Assembly (NCBI GenBank): GCA_947629725.1
Contig: CANREU010000096.1
Location: forward strand, 1-6,327
Source: an uncultured Clostridia bacterium
GTDB taxonomy: Bacteria; Bacillota; Clostridia; Christensenellales; Borkfalkiaceae
Direction of reading: 5' to 3'
Length of the DNA: 6,327 nucleotides
Shown here: in pieces, positions 1 through 5,097 of the stretch
Position numbering within the stretch: position 1 is the stretch's first letter
Layout of the letters: each line of letters begins with the position of its first letter
Made by a program: the position numbers and the translations under genes
The notes under the pieces: generated by a model
Seen by the model: the letters and a program-made list of their open reading frames with translations, nothing else
Database searches by the model: none
Told to the model about the DNA's origin: nothing

Positions 1-74
1 CCGCAGGCGGCACGAGCGTTCCGTTCCCCCCTCCAAACCGCACCACCCTAACGCGAAGTATTCCCGTCGGGAGT

Positions 75-114
75 ACCAAAAGAGAGACAGGCTTTGGCCT
101 GCCTCTCTTTTGGT
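75..114. terminator. Terminator-like hairpin in repeat unit 1
   Basis: The arms 75-92 and 97-114 pair over 18 positions around the loop TTTG. The stem has an A-rich left end (ACCAAAAGAGAG) and a T-rich right end (CTCTCTTTTGGT), as in bidirectional intrinsic terminators. The only imperfect pair is A87 against C102. It is a true mismatch in plus-strand RNA but a G-U wobble in minus-strand RNA, so folding is slightly better for leftward transcripts. The T run is only four long and is followed by GGT, so termination efficiency is uncertain. Confidence 0.6.
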
Positions 115-224
115 CTTTCGGTGTCGCTCGTACCCATCGGGTTCGCCCCGCCGCAGGCGGCACGAGCGTTCCGTTCCCCCCTCCAAACCGCACCACCCTA
201 ACGCGAAGTATTCCCGTCGGGAGT

Positions 225-264
225 ACCAAAAGAGAGACAGGCTTTGGCCTGCCTCTCTTTTGGT
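225..264. terminator. Terminator-like hairpin in repeat unit 2
   Basis: This is the exact second copy of the 75-114 hairpin, 150 bp downstream. The third, partial repeat unit breaks off just before the stem, so only two copies are present in the window. Confidence 0.6.
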
Positions 265-383
265 CTTTCGGTGTCGCTCGTACCCATCGGGTTCGCCCCG
301 CCGCAGGCGGCACGAGCGTTCCGTTCCCCCCTCCAAACCGCACCACCCTAACGCGAAGTATTCCCGTCGGGAGTACCCCCCTT

Positions 384-435
384 CTCGGCGCCCCCTCTTG
401 GGGGAGCTCTTCCGCAATTATGCGGAAGTGAGGGG
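384..435. repeat. Double-hairpin repeat element, copy A
   Basis: This 52-bp block recurs at 1025-1076 with two mismatches (positions 390 and 417). It contains a CCCCC-TCTT-GGGGG hairpin (391-404), then an 8-bp CTTCCGCA/TGCGGAAG hairpin (409-428, loop ATTA), and ends in GAGGGG, which can pair with the CCCCTC at 392-397. The form 'C-run, TCTT, G-run, AGCT, variable hairpin, TGAGGGG' resembles an intergenic repeat that I recall from gut Oscillospiraceae-type genomes. That resemblance is from memory, not a search. Confidence 0.8.
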
Positions 436-449
436 GGCGCGGAAATTCG

Positions 450-501
450 TGGGCGAACCCTCACCCCTGCCCCTCCCCCTCACGTAGGGGGAGGGCACGG
501 T
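450..501. repeat. 19-nt box plus hairpin module, copy 1
   Basis: A 19-nt box (450-468, TGGGCGAACCCTCACCCCT) is followed at once by a 10-bp perfect hairpin (471-480 with 486-495, loop CACGT) and the tail CACGGT (496-501). The same box, stem type and tail recur at 884-995. There the box has one mismatch and the stem carries a compensatory base-pair change. Confidence 0.75.
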
Positions 502-530
502 AGTGAGAGCGTACAAAGCAGAAAAATGGA

Positions 531-558
531 AACCACTTTGAGAATCGCACAAGTGGTT
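531..558. repeat. Isolated 8-bp hairpin
   Basis: AACCACTT (531-538) pairs perfectly with AAGTGGTT (551-558) around a 12-nt loop. It lies at the start of the AT-richer island. No T-run follows, so it is not terminator-like, and its role is unknown. Confidence 0.4.
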
Positions 559-598
559 GTTTGTGGTGTGAGACAAAAGAAAAATTGGCGGTTTCGGG

Positions 599-776
599 CA
601 CAAAATGGAAGTCTATCCCAAAAGTTGCGGATTTTTTGCTTTGTTAAGAAGAGCTGCTTTGAAAACGATTTTTATAAAGTGGTCGGCAGTAGTTTGGTAT
701 TGTAAAAAATTCGGTTGATTTTCTCGGCAAATGGTTTTCTATCCCTAAAAGTAGAGGCGAAGTTTTGCATTTTTCT
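599..776. repeat. Diverged direct repeat in AT-rich island
   Basis: Two related segments, about 599-645 and 725-776, share the order 'GGCA..AAATGG..TCTATCCC.AAAAGT..GCG..TTTTGC.TTT' with small insertions and substitutions. They lie in the most AT-rich part of the window, unlike the GC-rich hairpin clusters on either side. No frame is open across them. They may be remnants of an old duplicated element or a decayed gene; the sequence does not decide. Confidence 0.45.
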
Positions 777-820
777 CGCCCACCCCCCAACATGAGGGAG
801 GAGGTTTTACGCGGTACAAG

Positions 821-868
821 CCTTCCCCCTTCGGGGGGAAGGTGTCCCCGCGGGGGACGAATGAGGGG
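821..868. repeat. Double-hairpin repeat element, copy C
   Basis: A 9-bp stem (821-829 with 834-842) is closed by the stable C(UUCG)G tetraloop. It is followed by GTCCCC-GCG-GGGGAC (844-858) and the tail GAATGAGGGG (859-868). The layout of two consecutive hairpins joined by a GGTG-like linker and ending in GGGG matches 6178-6230. The stem sequences differ between the two while pairing is kept. Confidence 0.75.
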
Positions 869-883
869 CTATTCGCAATCTCA

Positions 884-995
884 TGGGCGGACCCTCACCC
901 CTATCGCCCGCAAGCTATGATTGCTATCGAAGGGCGACACAAGGAGCATAGCGACGAAGTACCCCCTCGCCCCCAAAGGAGGGCGAGGGCACGGT
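884..995. repeat. 19-nt box plus hairpin module, copy 2, with 61-bp insert
   Basis: The 19-nt box (884-902) differs from the one at 450-468 only at base 890. The hairpin CCCTCGCCC/GGGCGAGGG (964-972 with 981-989) and the tail CACGGT (990-995) correspond to 471-501. Between box and hairpin, copy 1 has 2 nt and this copy has 61 nt (903-963). The extra segment has its own inverted repeats, CGCCC/GGGCG (905-909 with 932-936) and GCTATG/CATAGC, so it looks like a smaller palindromic unit nested in a larger one. Confidence 0.65.
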
Positions 996-1024
996 TCGGA
1001 TGTGCGGAAACGGAAAACGAGGCT

Positions 1025-1076
1025 CTCGGCTCCCCCTCTTGGGGGAGCTCTTCCGCATTTATGCGGAAGTGAGGGG
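1025..1076. repeat. Double-hairpin repeat element, copy B
   Basis: This is the 52-bp partner of 384-435 with 50 of 52 identical bases. Its first hairpin is longer than in copy A (1029-1036 with 1041-1048, loop TCTT), because copy A has a G-A mismatch where this copy has T-A. The second hairpin is CTTCCGCA/TGCGGAAG (1050-1057 with 1062-1069), followed by GAGGGG. Confidence 0.8.
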
Positions 1077-1103
1077 ATTCGGTGTAACTGCAAACCCCTA
1101 TCC

Positions 1104-1136
1104 CCCCTTCGGGGTACTTCCCCCAAAAGGGGGAAG
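1104..1136. repeat. Paired hairpins between repeat B and the operon end
   Basis: A short C-run/G-run hairpin with a TTCG-type loop (about 1104-1114) precedes a perfect 8-bp hairpin, CTTCCCCC-AAAA-GGGGGAAG (1117-1136). It resembles the other double-hairpin elements in design but lacks the GAGGGG tail, so it may be a degenerate member. Confidence 0.55.
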
Positions 1137-1177
1137 CAAGATCGGTTGGTCGTAGGGGGAGGGCGCGGTTTGGAGCA

Positions 1178-1195
1178 CTTCTCCTCGAGGAGAAG
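1178..1195. repeat. 18-bp perfect palindrome
   Basis: CTTCTCCTCGAGGAGAAG equals its own reverse complement. Having no loop, it would fold poorly as RNA but is the right shape for a dimeric DNA-binding protein or a recombination site. It sits 25 bp from the operon terminator. No function can be assigned. Confidence 0.6.
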
Positions 1196-1219
1196 CCGAG
1201 GGCGGGCGTCGGCAAAAAT

Positions 1220-1247
1220 AAAAAAGAGAGCCGAGGCTCTCTTTTTT
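1220..1247 (-). terminator. Intrinsic terminator of the sugar operon
   Basis: AAAAAAGAGAGCC (1220-1232) is the exact reverse complement of GGCTCTCTTTTTT (1235-1247), giving a 12-bp stem with a 4-nt loop. On the minus strand the right arm ends in six U residues, a classic rho-independent terminator, 45 nt past the aldolase stop codon. A six-T run also follows the stem on the plus strand, so it could work in both directions. Confidence 0.9.
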
Positions 1248-1253
1248 GTTGTT

Positions 1254-1282
1254 CCGCGCCGCATAGGGGGTGGACGGCGCGG
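1254..1282 (-). other. GC-rich hairpin in operon 3' UTR
   Basis: CCGCGCCG (1254-1261) pairs perfectly with CGGCGCGG (1275-1282) around a 13-nt loop. It lies between the aldolase stop codon and the terminator, with no U-run of its own. It could shield the mRNA 3' end from exonucleases; that role is inference. Confidence 0.5.
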
Positions 1283-1292
1283 CGGATGTTCG

Positions 1293-2138
1293 TTATTCCT
1301 TCCCCGAAAAGACGCGCAGTGTTGCGAGGAAGTCCTTCTTCATGGCGCTCTGGGCGGTTGCCGCGAGGTTGTGGTAGAAGTCGGCGGGCGTGCGCTTCAC
1401 GTAGTCTGCCGCGGCCGCGTAGCCCGCGTAGGACATATAAGTGTAGTAGTTGATCTTGCCGATCCCGCATGCGATCGCCTTGCGGTAATCCTCATGGGAG
1501 ACGCCGCTCCCGCCGTGCATCACGAGGGGCACGTCGGTGAGGGCGCGGATCTTGGAGATGACGCCGAAATCGAGGTGAGGCTCCGTTTTATAGATGCCGT
1601 GCGCCGTGCCGAACGCGATCGCGAGGGCGTCTACGCCCGTCTCTGCGAGGAATCCCGGCACGAGGGCGGGGTCGGTGTACAGATCTTCGGGACGGGGTTC
1701 TGCCTCCCCTCCCCCTTCGCGCTGCGGGAGCCTGCCGAGTTCCGCCTCGACCTGCACGCCGTTGCGGTGCGCATACTCCGTCATGCGGCGCGTCCCCTCC
1801 ATGTTCTCCTCGTAGGGAAGGGCGGAATAGTCGATCATGACGGAATTGAATCCGAGGCCGATCGCCCGCTTGCAGTATTCCTCGTCTTCGCCGTGGTCGA
1901 GATGGAGGCATACGGGGATAGCCGCGCTCTCCGCGAGTGTGCGCATCACGCGGCCGATGCGGTCGAGCGGGGCATATTCTTCGTGCAGCTGGGCATGCGA
2001 GAGAATGAGCGGGACATCGAGCTCCTGCGCCGCGTCGAGGGCGGCAAACAGGTTTTCGAGGTTGGGCGTGTTGAACGCCGCGCAGGCGCCGCCCGTCTTT
2101 TTGGCAATTCCTATCGTCTCTTTCAAACTTGCGATCAT
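1293..2138 (-). CDS. Class II ketose-(bis)phosphate aldolase, KbaY/GatY/Fba family
   Basis: This 281-aa cytoplasmic enzyme is predicted to be a zinc-dependent aldolase that cleaves a ketose phosphate to DHAP and an aldehyde. Its length matches KbaY/GatY (about 284 aa). Family motifs are intact and in order: HLDHG (79-83, with D81 and zinc ligand H82), VEAELGRL (130-137, including E133), FGTAHGIY (176-183, zinc ligand H180), MHGGSG (207-212, zinc ligand H208 and C1-phosphate-binding G209-S211), then GKIN..T (227-233, with N230 and T233). Deviations include MIDYS at 101-105 where KbaY has MIDGS, NYYT in place of NVAT at 230-233, a distinctive SHAQLHEEY at 47-55, and a shortened C-terminus lacking the usual GSA tail. 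It is the last gene of the operon and follows the isomerase by 4 nt. Fructose- or tagatose-bisphosphate aldolase activity is possible, but a ketose 1-phosphate made by the neighbouring kinase seems more likely. Family assignment is firm; substrate is unknown. Confidence 0.92.
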   Translation of the reverse strand: MIASLKETIGIAKKTGGACAAFNTPNLENLFAALDAAQELDVPLILSHAQLHEEYAPLDRIGRVMRTLAESAAIPVCLHLDHGEDEEYCKRAIGLGFNSVMIDYSALPYEENMEGTRRMTEYAHRNGVQVEAELGRLPQREGGGEAEPRPEDLYTDPALVPGFLAETGVDALAIAFGTAHGIYKTEPHLDFGVISKIRALTDVPLVMHGGSGVSHEDYRKAIACGIGKINYYTYMSYAGYAAAADYVKRTPADFYHNLAATAQSAMKKDFLATLRVFSGKE

Positions 2139-2142
2139 CTTC

Positions 2143-3537
2143 TTATCCTCCGATCTGTACGATCTCGTAGCCGAGATAGTTGCCGAGCGCCTCCTCGAGG
2201 ACGTCTTTCATGTGCCCGACGCCCACCGTGGTGTGGTGTTTGAACCCGCCCTTCGCGAGGCGGATGAGTTTATTCTGCAAGTCGGGGATCTCGACGACGC
2301 CCGCGCTCCCGAAGTATTCCTTCTCGATGGGATCGGCGGTGATGCGCCCTTCGTCCGCATACATCTTGAACTTCCCGTCCTCGGTGAAGCCGTTGGAATA
2401 AGTAATATCCATCGCCTTGATGCGCCCCTCGTTGGAGCCCCAGCCCGAGCCGGGGTCCCCCTTTGCGAACATCTTGTGTTCGATGACGGTGCCCTTGCCT
2501 GTGAGGAGGCTCCGCGCCACGGGGCCGCAGTGGAAGAGGATGACCTTGTTCTCGTCGTCCCCGTAGTTGTTGTTCCAGTCGAGACATGCCGCGGGCTGCC
2601 CGCTCGCAAGCGCCATTGCGCGCATGGTGATCGCGCTCGTGAGGTCGATCTCGCAGGAGCAGGCGATCCCCCTCTCGTTGAGTTCGGAGACGAGCACGCA
2701 CGGGCACACGCGCAGGATGGTCTCGAGCTCGTTCCAGCAGCGCACGGTGAGTGCGTCGAGGTGATAGGCCTCGATATATTCGTCGAGGACGACGGACATC
2801 TTGGCGAGGGTGAGTTGGTTCTTTTCGGGGGTCTTGCCGAAGTCGGCGTAGTTTCTCAAGCGCTCGAGCCGCGCGAGCACCTCCTTGTCCCCGTCCTTCT
2901 TCTTGTTGACGAAGTCGATGAGTTCGGAGAGGTCGAAGCTCTCCACGTTGATGCCGTAGCGCTGCAAGGTCACCTCGTCGAAACGCACCGTCTTGAACGC
3001 CGTCGTGCGGGCGCCGAGGCAGCCGACGTTGAACCGCTTCATCCCCTTTACGACGCGGCAGATCGCGGCAAAGTCCTTGAGATTCTGCGCGAACGCCTCG
3101 GAGAGCGGATGGACGACGTGCGGTTTCATCATCGTGAACGGGATCTTGTATTGATAGAACACGTCCGTCACGGAGAATTTCCCGCAGAAGGCGTCGCGGC
3201 GGTGTTTGAAGTCCATCTTGCCGATCTCGTCGGGATAGGCCTGCATGAGAATGGGGACGCCCGCATCCTGAAGGGCAGCGACCGCGCCGTTCTCGTCGAT
3301 GAAGATGGGCATGCACAGGATGACGCCGTCATACTCGCCCTCGTGCGATTTGAGCCAATCGTGATACAGTTTGCCCTCGTCGCGCGTTTCGATCGCGCCG
3401 AAGCGGGTGAGGTTTTCGTCCAGGGCGATGTATTCATACCCCGCCCTCTCGACCGCCTCGATCATCTCCTTTCGCGCGCCCGTGATGAGCTCGCCCGGCA
3501 TAAAGCCGCGGTTCCCGAAAAACAGTGCAAATTTCAT
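2143..3537 (-). CDS. L-fucose/L-arabinose isomerase-family protein
   Basis: This 464-aa protein is a predicted metal-dependent aldose-ketose isomerase, cytoplasmic, with no signal peptide or membrane segment. It resembles the shorter L-fucose isomerase-like proteins (COG2407 type) rather than classical FucI (about 590 aa) or AraA (about 500 aa). An N-terminal Rossmann-like part (about 1-165) is followed by the family stretch GCLGARTTAF (172-181) and by RYGINVESFDLSEL (193-206). The metal site is recognisable: E296 in SCEID and D320 in CLDWNN are 24 residues apart, as are E337 and D361 of E. coli FucI. HH at 434-435 is where the third ligand, a histidine, is expected. FHCGP (335-339) is another family motif. 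It starts 1 nt after the kinase stop codon and ends 4 nt before the aldolase start. Substrate is open: L-fucose, D-arabinose, another deoxy or branched sugar, or sulfoquinovose, since sulfoquinovose isomerases also belong to this superfamily. Confidence 0.88.
   Translation of the reverse strand: MKFALFFGNRGFMPGELITGARKEMIEAVERAGYEYIALDENLTRFGAIETRDEGKLYHDWLKSHEGEYDGVILCMPIFIDENGAVAALQDAGVPILMQAYPDEIGKMDFKHRRDAFCGKFSVTDVFYQYKIPFTMMKPHVVHPLSEAFAQNLKDFAAICRVVKGMKRFNVGCLGARTTAFKTVRFDEVTLQRYGINVESFDLSELIDFVNKKKDGDKEVLARLERLRNYADFGKTPEKNQLTLAKMSVVLDEYIEAYHLDALTVRCWNELETILRVCPCVLVSELNERGIACSCEIDLTSAITMRAMALASGQPAACLDWNNNYGDDENKVILFHCGPVARSLLTGKGTVIEHKMFAKGDPGSGWGSNEGRIKAMDITYSNGFTEDGKFKMYADEGRITADPIEKEYFGSAGVVEIPDLQNKLIRLAKGGFKHHTTVGVGHMKDVLEEALGNYLGYEIVQIGG
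2147..2151 (-). promoter_or_regulatory. Ribosome binding site of the aldolase gene
   Basis: On the minus strand GGAGG lies 8 nt before the ATG at 2138-2136 and is formed by the last two Gly codons of the isomerase gene, just before its TAA stop. The overlap fixes the start codon and points to translational coupling. Confidence 0.85.
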
Positions 3538-3538
3538 C

Positions 3539-4984
3539 CTAAAACAACTCCTTTATTTTATTGTAGATCCCAACATACTTCTCATATTTTTCGGCGTAGC
3601 GTTCGGGACGGTCGGGAGAGTATCTTCCCTTGATCTGCACGAACGTTTCCGCCGCCGAGGCAAAGCTCTCCCCCTTCATGGCCACGGCCTGCAAAATGGC
3701 GCCGCCGCACAGCCCGCCCTCCGAGGAACGGAGGGTCGCATAGGGAATGTTCTGCACGTCCGCCTTGATCTGCAGCCACTTCGCGGAGTTGGCGCAGCCG
3801 CCCGTCGCCACCGCGCTCTTCACGCAGATCCCGTATGCCTCGGCGAGCTTCGTCTCGAGCTTCATCTCCATGGAGAGGGCCTCCATGATCGTCTGGTAGA
3901 TCTCGCTGTCCGTCGTCGCCGTGGTGAGCCCGACGATCGCGCCCTTCGCGGAGACGTCGTTGTAGGGGATCGCCGCGCCCGCGAAATAGGGCAGGACGTA
4001 GAGCCCCGTGGGGCCCTCCCCCATTCCCTTTTCGAGATAGGCATAGGCGCTCTCCTCCCCGCCCTTGTAGCCGTGTAAGATTTTATTTTTGAACCAGTTG
4101 ACGATGGAGCCGCCCGCATAGTTGACGATATACGAGCAATACAGCCCGTCGATCGCATAGGGAACGCAGCAATACCCCTGCTCCCGCATGCCCGCGTCGT
4201 GCTTTGCGCCGCTGTACACGGCGGTGATGCACTCCACGGTGCCCATGCCGTCCACCGCCTGCCCCGCCTCGAGGATGCCCGCGCCGAGCGCCGCACACAC
4301 CTGGTCGTGGCTGCCGAGCACGAGCGTACACCCGCCGAGCCCGCGGAGGATGACCTCCCCCACGACCGTCCCCGCCCTCTTCGGCTCGGAGAACAGGCGC
4401 ACATCGATCCCGAGCGCGCCGCAGAGCTCCGCGGAAAAGCGCTTTTCCACGATGTCGAACACCCCCGTGCGCGAGGCGAGGGAGTAGTCGATCACCCGCT
4501 TCCCCGTGAGAAGATAGCCGAGGTAGTCCTCGATGAGCAAAAGTTTATCCGCCCTTGCATACACTTCGGGGCGGTGCTTTTTGATCCAGAGCAGTTTGGA
4601 TACCGAATACATGGCGTGCGGAGCAGCGCCCGTCGTGCGGAAGATGAAGTCGTCGCCGAAGCGCGCGGAGATCTCCGCGGCCTCCTCCCCGCCCCGCCTG
4701 TCCGTGTAGAGCATGGGCTTTATGAGGATGTTCCCCTCCTTGTCGAGGAGCACGAAGGATTCCCCGATGGAGGAAAAACTGACGGAGTCCACCCTGTGCC
4801 GCTCCGCGACCTTCCCGATCATGGCAAGAACATTGCGGGTGATGGCTTCTATATCGACATACTTCTCCCCCTCCTCCGAATAGAACCCGTGCTCCTCGGA
4901 GAGATATTCGAGGATCTCCCCGTTCTCGGAGAAAAGCTGGCATTTGCAGCACGTCGTTCCGATGTCAAAACTTAAAAAATTCAT
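3539..4984 (-). CDS. FGGY-family carbohydrate (ketose) kinase
   Basis: This cytoplasmic, ATP-dependent sugar kinase of about 481 aa has the two actin-like domains of the FGGY family (fuculokinase, xylulokinase, rhamnulokinase, glycerol kinase). Visible motifs are SFDIGTT (5-11) for ATP/Mg binding; LYTDRR (92-97), the family's sugar-contacting W-x-D-x-R with tyrosine for tryptophan; LGSHDQ (223-228) with the catalytic base D227; VDGMGT (244-249); and the FGGY C-terminal stretch GGCANSAKWLQIKAD (395-409). The protein is full length. It is the first gene of the operon and presumably phosphorylates the ketose made by the isomerase, at C1 if the aldolase releases DHAP. Start choice: GTG at 4987 and ATG at 4984 are adjacent and in frame. 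I chose ATG; neither has a good Shine-Dalgarno, the nearest being AGGG 10-13 nt upstream. Family is sure; substrate and phosphorylated position are not. Confidence 0.9.
   Translation of the reverse strand: MNFLSFDIGTTCCKCQLFSENGEILEYLSEEHGFYSEEGEKYVDIEAITRNVLAMIGKVAERHRVDSVSFSSIGESFVLLDKEGNILIKPMLYTDRRGGEEAAEISARFGDDFIFRTTGAAPHAMYSVSKLLWIKKHRPEVYARADKLLLIEDYLGYLLTGKRVIDYSLASRTGVFDIVEKRFSAELCGALGIDVRLFSEPKRAGTVVGEVILRGLGGCTLVLGSHDQVCAALGAGILEAGQAVDGMGTVECITAVYSGAKHDAGMREQGYCCVPYAIDGLYCSYIVNYAGGSIVNWFKNKILHGYKGGEESAYAYLEKGMGEGPTGLYVLPYFAGAAIPYNDVSAKGAIVGLTTATTDSEIYQTIMEALSMEMKLETKLAEAYGICVKSAVATGGCANSAKWLQIKADVQNIPYATLRSSEGGLCGGAILQAVAMKGESFASAAETFVQIKGRYSPDRPERYAEKYEKYVGIYNKIKELF
3548..3553 (-). 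promoter_or_regulatory. Ribosome binding site of the isomerase gene
   Basis: AAGGAG on the minus strand lies 10 nt before the ATG at 3537-3535 and within the last codons of the kinase gene, which ends TAG, G, ATG. This near-consensus site supports the chosen start and coupling to kinase translation. Confidence 0.85.
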
Positions 4985-5034
4985 CACATTCGTTGCGCCC
5001 TGTGCGCCTCAATTCCCCTTTTTTCTCATTTTAC

Positions 5035-5063
5035 TTGACTTTCGGTTCAAAAAATAGTACAAT
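5035..5063 (+). promoter_or_regulatory. Sigma-A promoter of the PocR-AraC regulator gene
   Basis: TTGACT (5035-5040) and TACAAT (5058-5063) are separated by exactly 17 nt, five of six matches in each hexamer. Transcription would start near 5070, giving a leader of about 35 nt before the ATG at 5105. The contrast with the weak opposite promoter suggests the regulator is made constitutively. Confidence 0.8.
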
Positions 5064-5083
5064 ATGGACATAAATATGGTGAA
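5054..5083 (-). promoter_or_regulatory. Possible weak promoter of the sugar operon
   Basis: On the minus strand TTCACC (5083-5078) lies 18 nt before TACTAT (5059-5054), each 4 of 6 to consensus, which would give a leader of about 60 nt. A TAAAAT at 5033-5028 is an alternative -10 box but has no -35 partner at the right distance. No strong minus-strand promoter is visible, which suits an operon needing an activator. Confidence 0.25.
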
Positions 5084-5097
5084 ATCGTATTTCATAT
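5074..5097. promoter_or_regulatory. Inverted repeat between regulator promoter and start codon
   Basis: TGAAAT (5080-5085) and ATTTCA (5089-5094) are perfect arms around CGT. The outer ATATG (5074-5078) and CATAT (5093-5097) extend the symmetry if GT at 5079-5080 is treated as an insertion. The repeat lies just downstream of the predicted start of the regulator transcript and overlaps the candidate -35 of the divergent operon. It could be an operator or an mRNA hairpin. It resembles a CcpA cre site but has an odd-length centre, so it is not a good cre match. Confidence 0.45.

Larger units (their letters stand above)
1..377. repeat. 150-bp tandem repeat array, 2.5 identical copies
   Basis: Units run 1-150, 151-300 and a partial 301-377. 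By eye the two full copies are identical, and the partial copy matches for all 77 bases before the sequence diverges after GAGTACC. Each unit holds several inverted repeats: a 7-bp TATTCCC/GGGAGTA hairpin (60-76), a long terminator-like hairpin (75-114), and a CGCTCGT/ACGAGCG pair spanning the unit junction around CCGCAGGCGG. The open frame running through the repeats is low-complexity, follows the 150-bp period and has no ribosome binding site, so I do not call it a gene. The array starts at the first base, so it may extend further left. Perfect identity means very recent amplification or an assembly loop. Confidence 0.95.
378..1219. other. Gene-free, hairpin-rich spacer
   Basis: I see no credible gene here. 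The open frames on both strands are short or overlap the operon antisense, are built from G/C-run palindromes, lack Shine-Dalgarno sequences and resemble no family I know. The stretch holds two clusters of structured repeats (384-501 and 821-1136), an AT-richer island between them (about 505-776) and a perfect palindrome (1178-1195). The sub-elements are annotated separately. Confidence 0.8.

Noticed and set aside
1..377. Possible CRISPR array
   Set aside because: The whole 150-bp unit repeats, including what would be spacers; there are no short repeats separated by unique spacers and no cas genes.
110..487. Open frame of 125 codons on the plus strand across the tandem repeat
   Set aside because: It is the 150-bp repeat translated twice (the unit is exactly 50 codons long), rich in Arg, Pro and Ser, with no ribosome binding site and no family resemblance.
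418..603. Minus-strand small open frame of 61 codons
   Set aside because: It runs through repeat hairpins, has no ribosome binding site and no recognisable content.
921..2243. Long plus-strand open frame of 440 codons opposite the aldolase gene
   Set aside because: It is antisense to a motif-complete aldolase and begins in hairpin repeats. The long frame is a by-product of GC-rich codon use on the other strand.
1837..3633. Plus-strand open frame of 598 codons opposite the isomerase gene
   Set aside because: It mirrors the isomerase codons, shows no recognisable domain and has no start signal. The minus-strand gene has metal ligands and a good ribosome binding site.
5080..5094. CcpA catabolite-repression (cre) site
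   Set aside because: TGAAATCGTATTTCA has an odd-length centre, one base longer than the 14-bp cre symmetry, and mismatches the right half. I kept it only as an unassigned inverted repeat.
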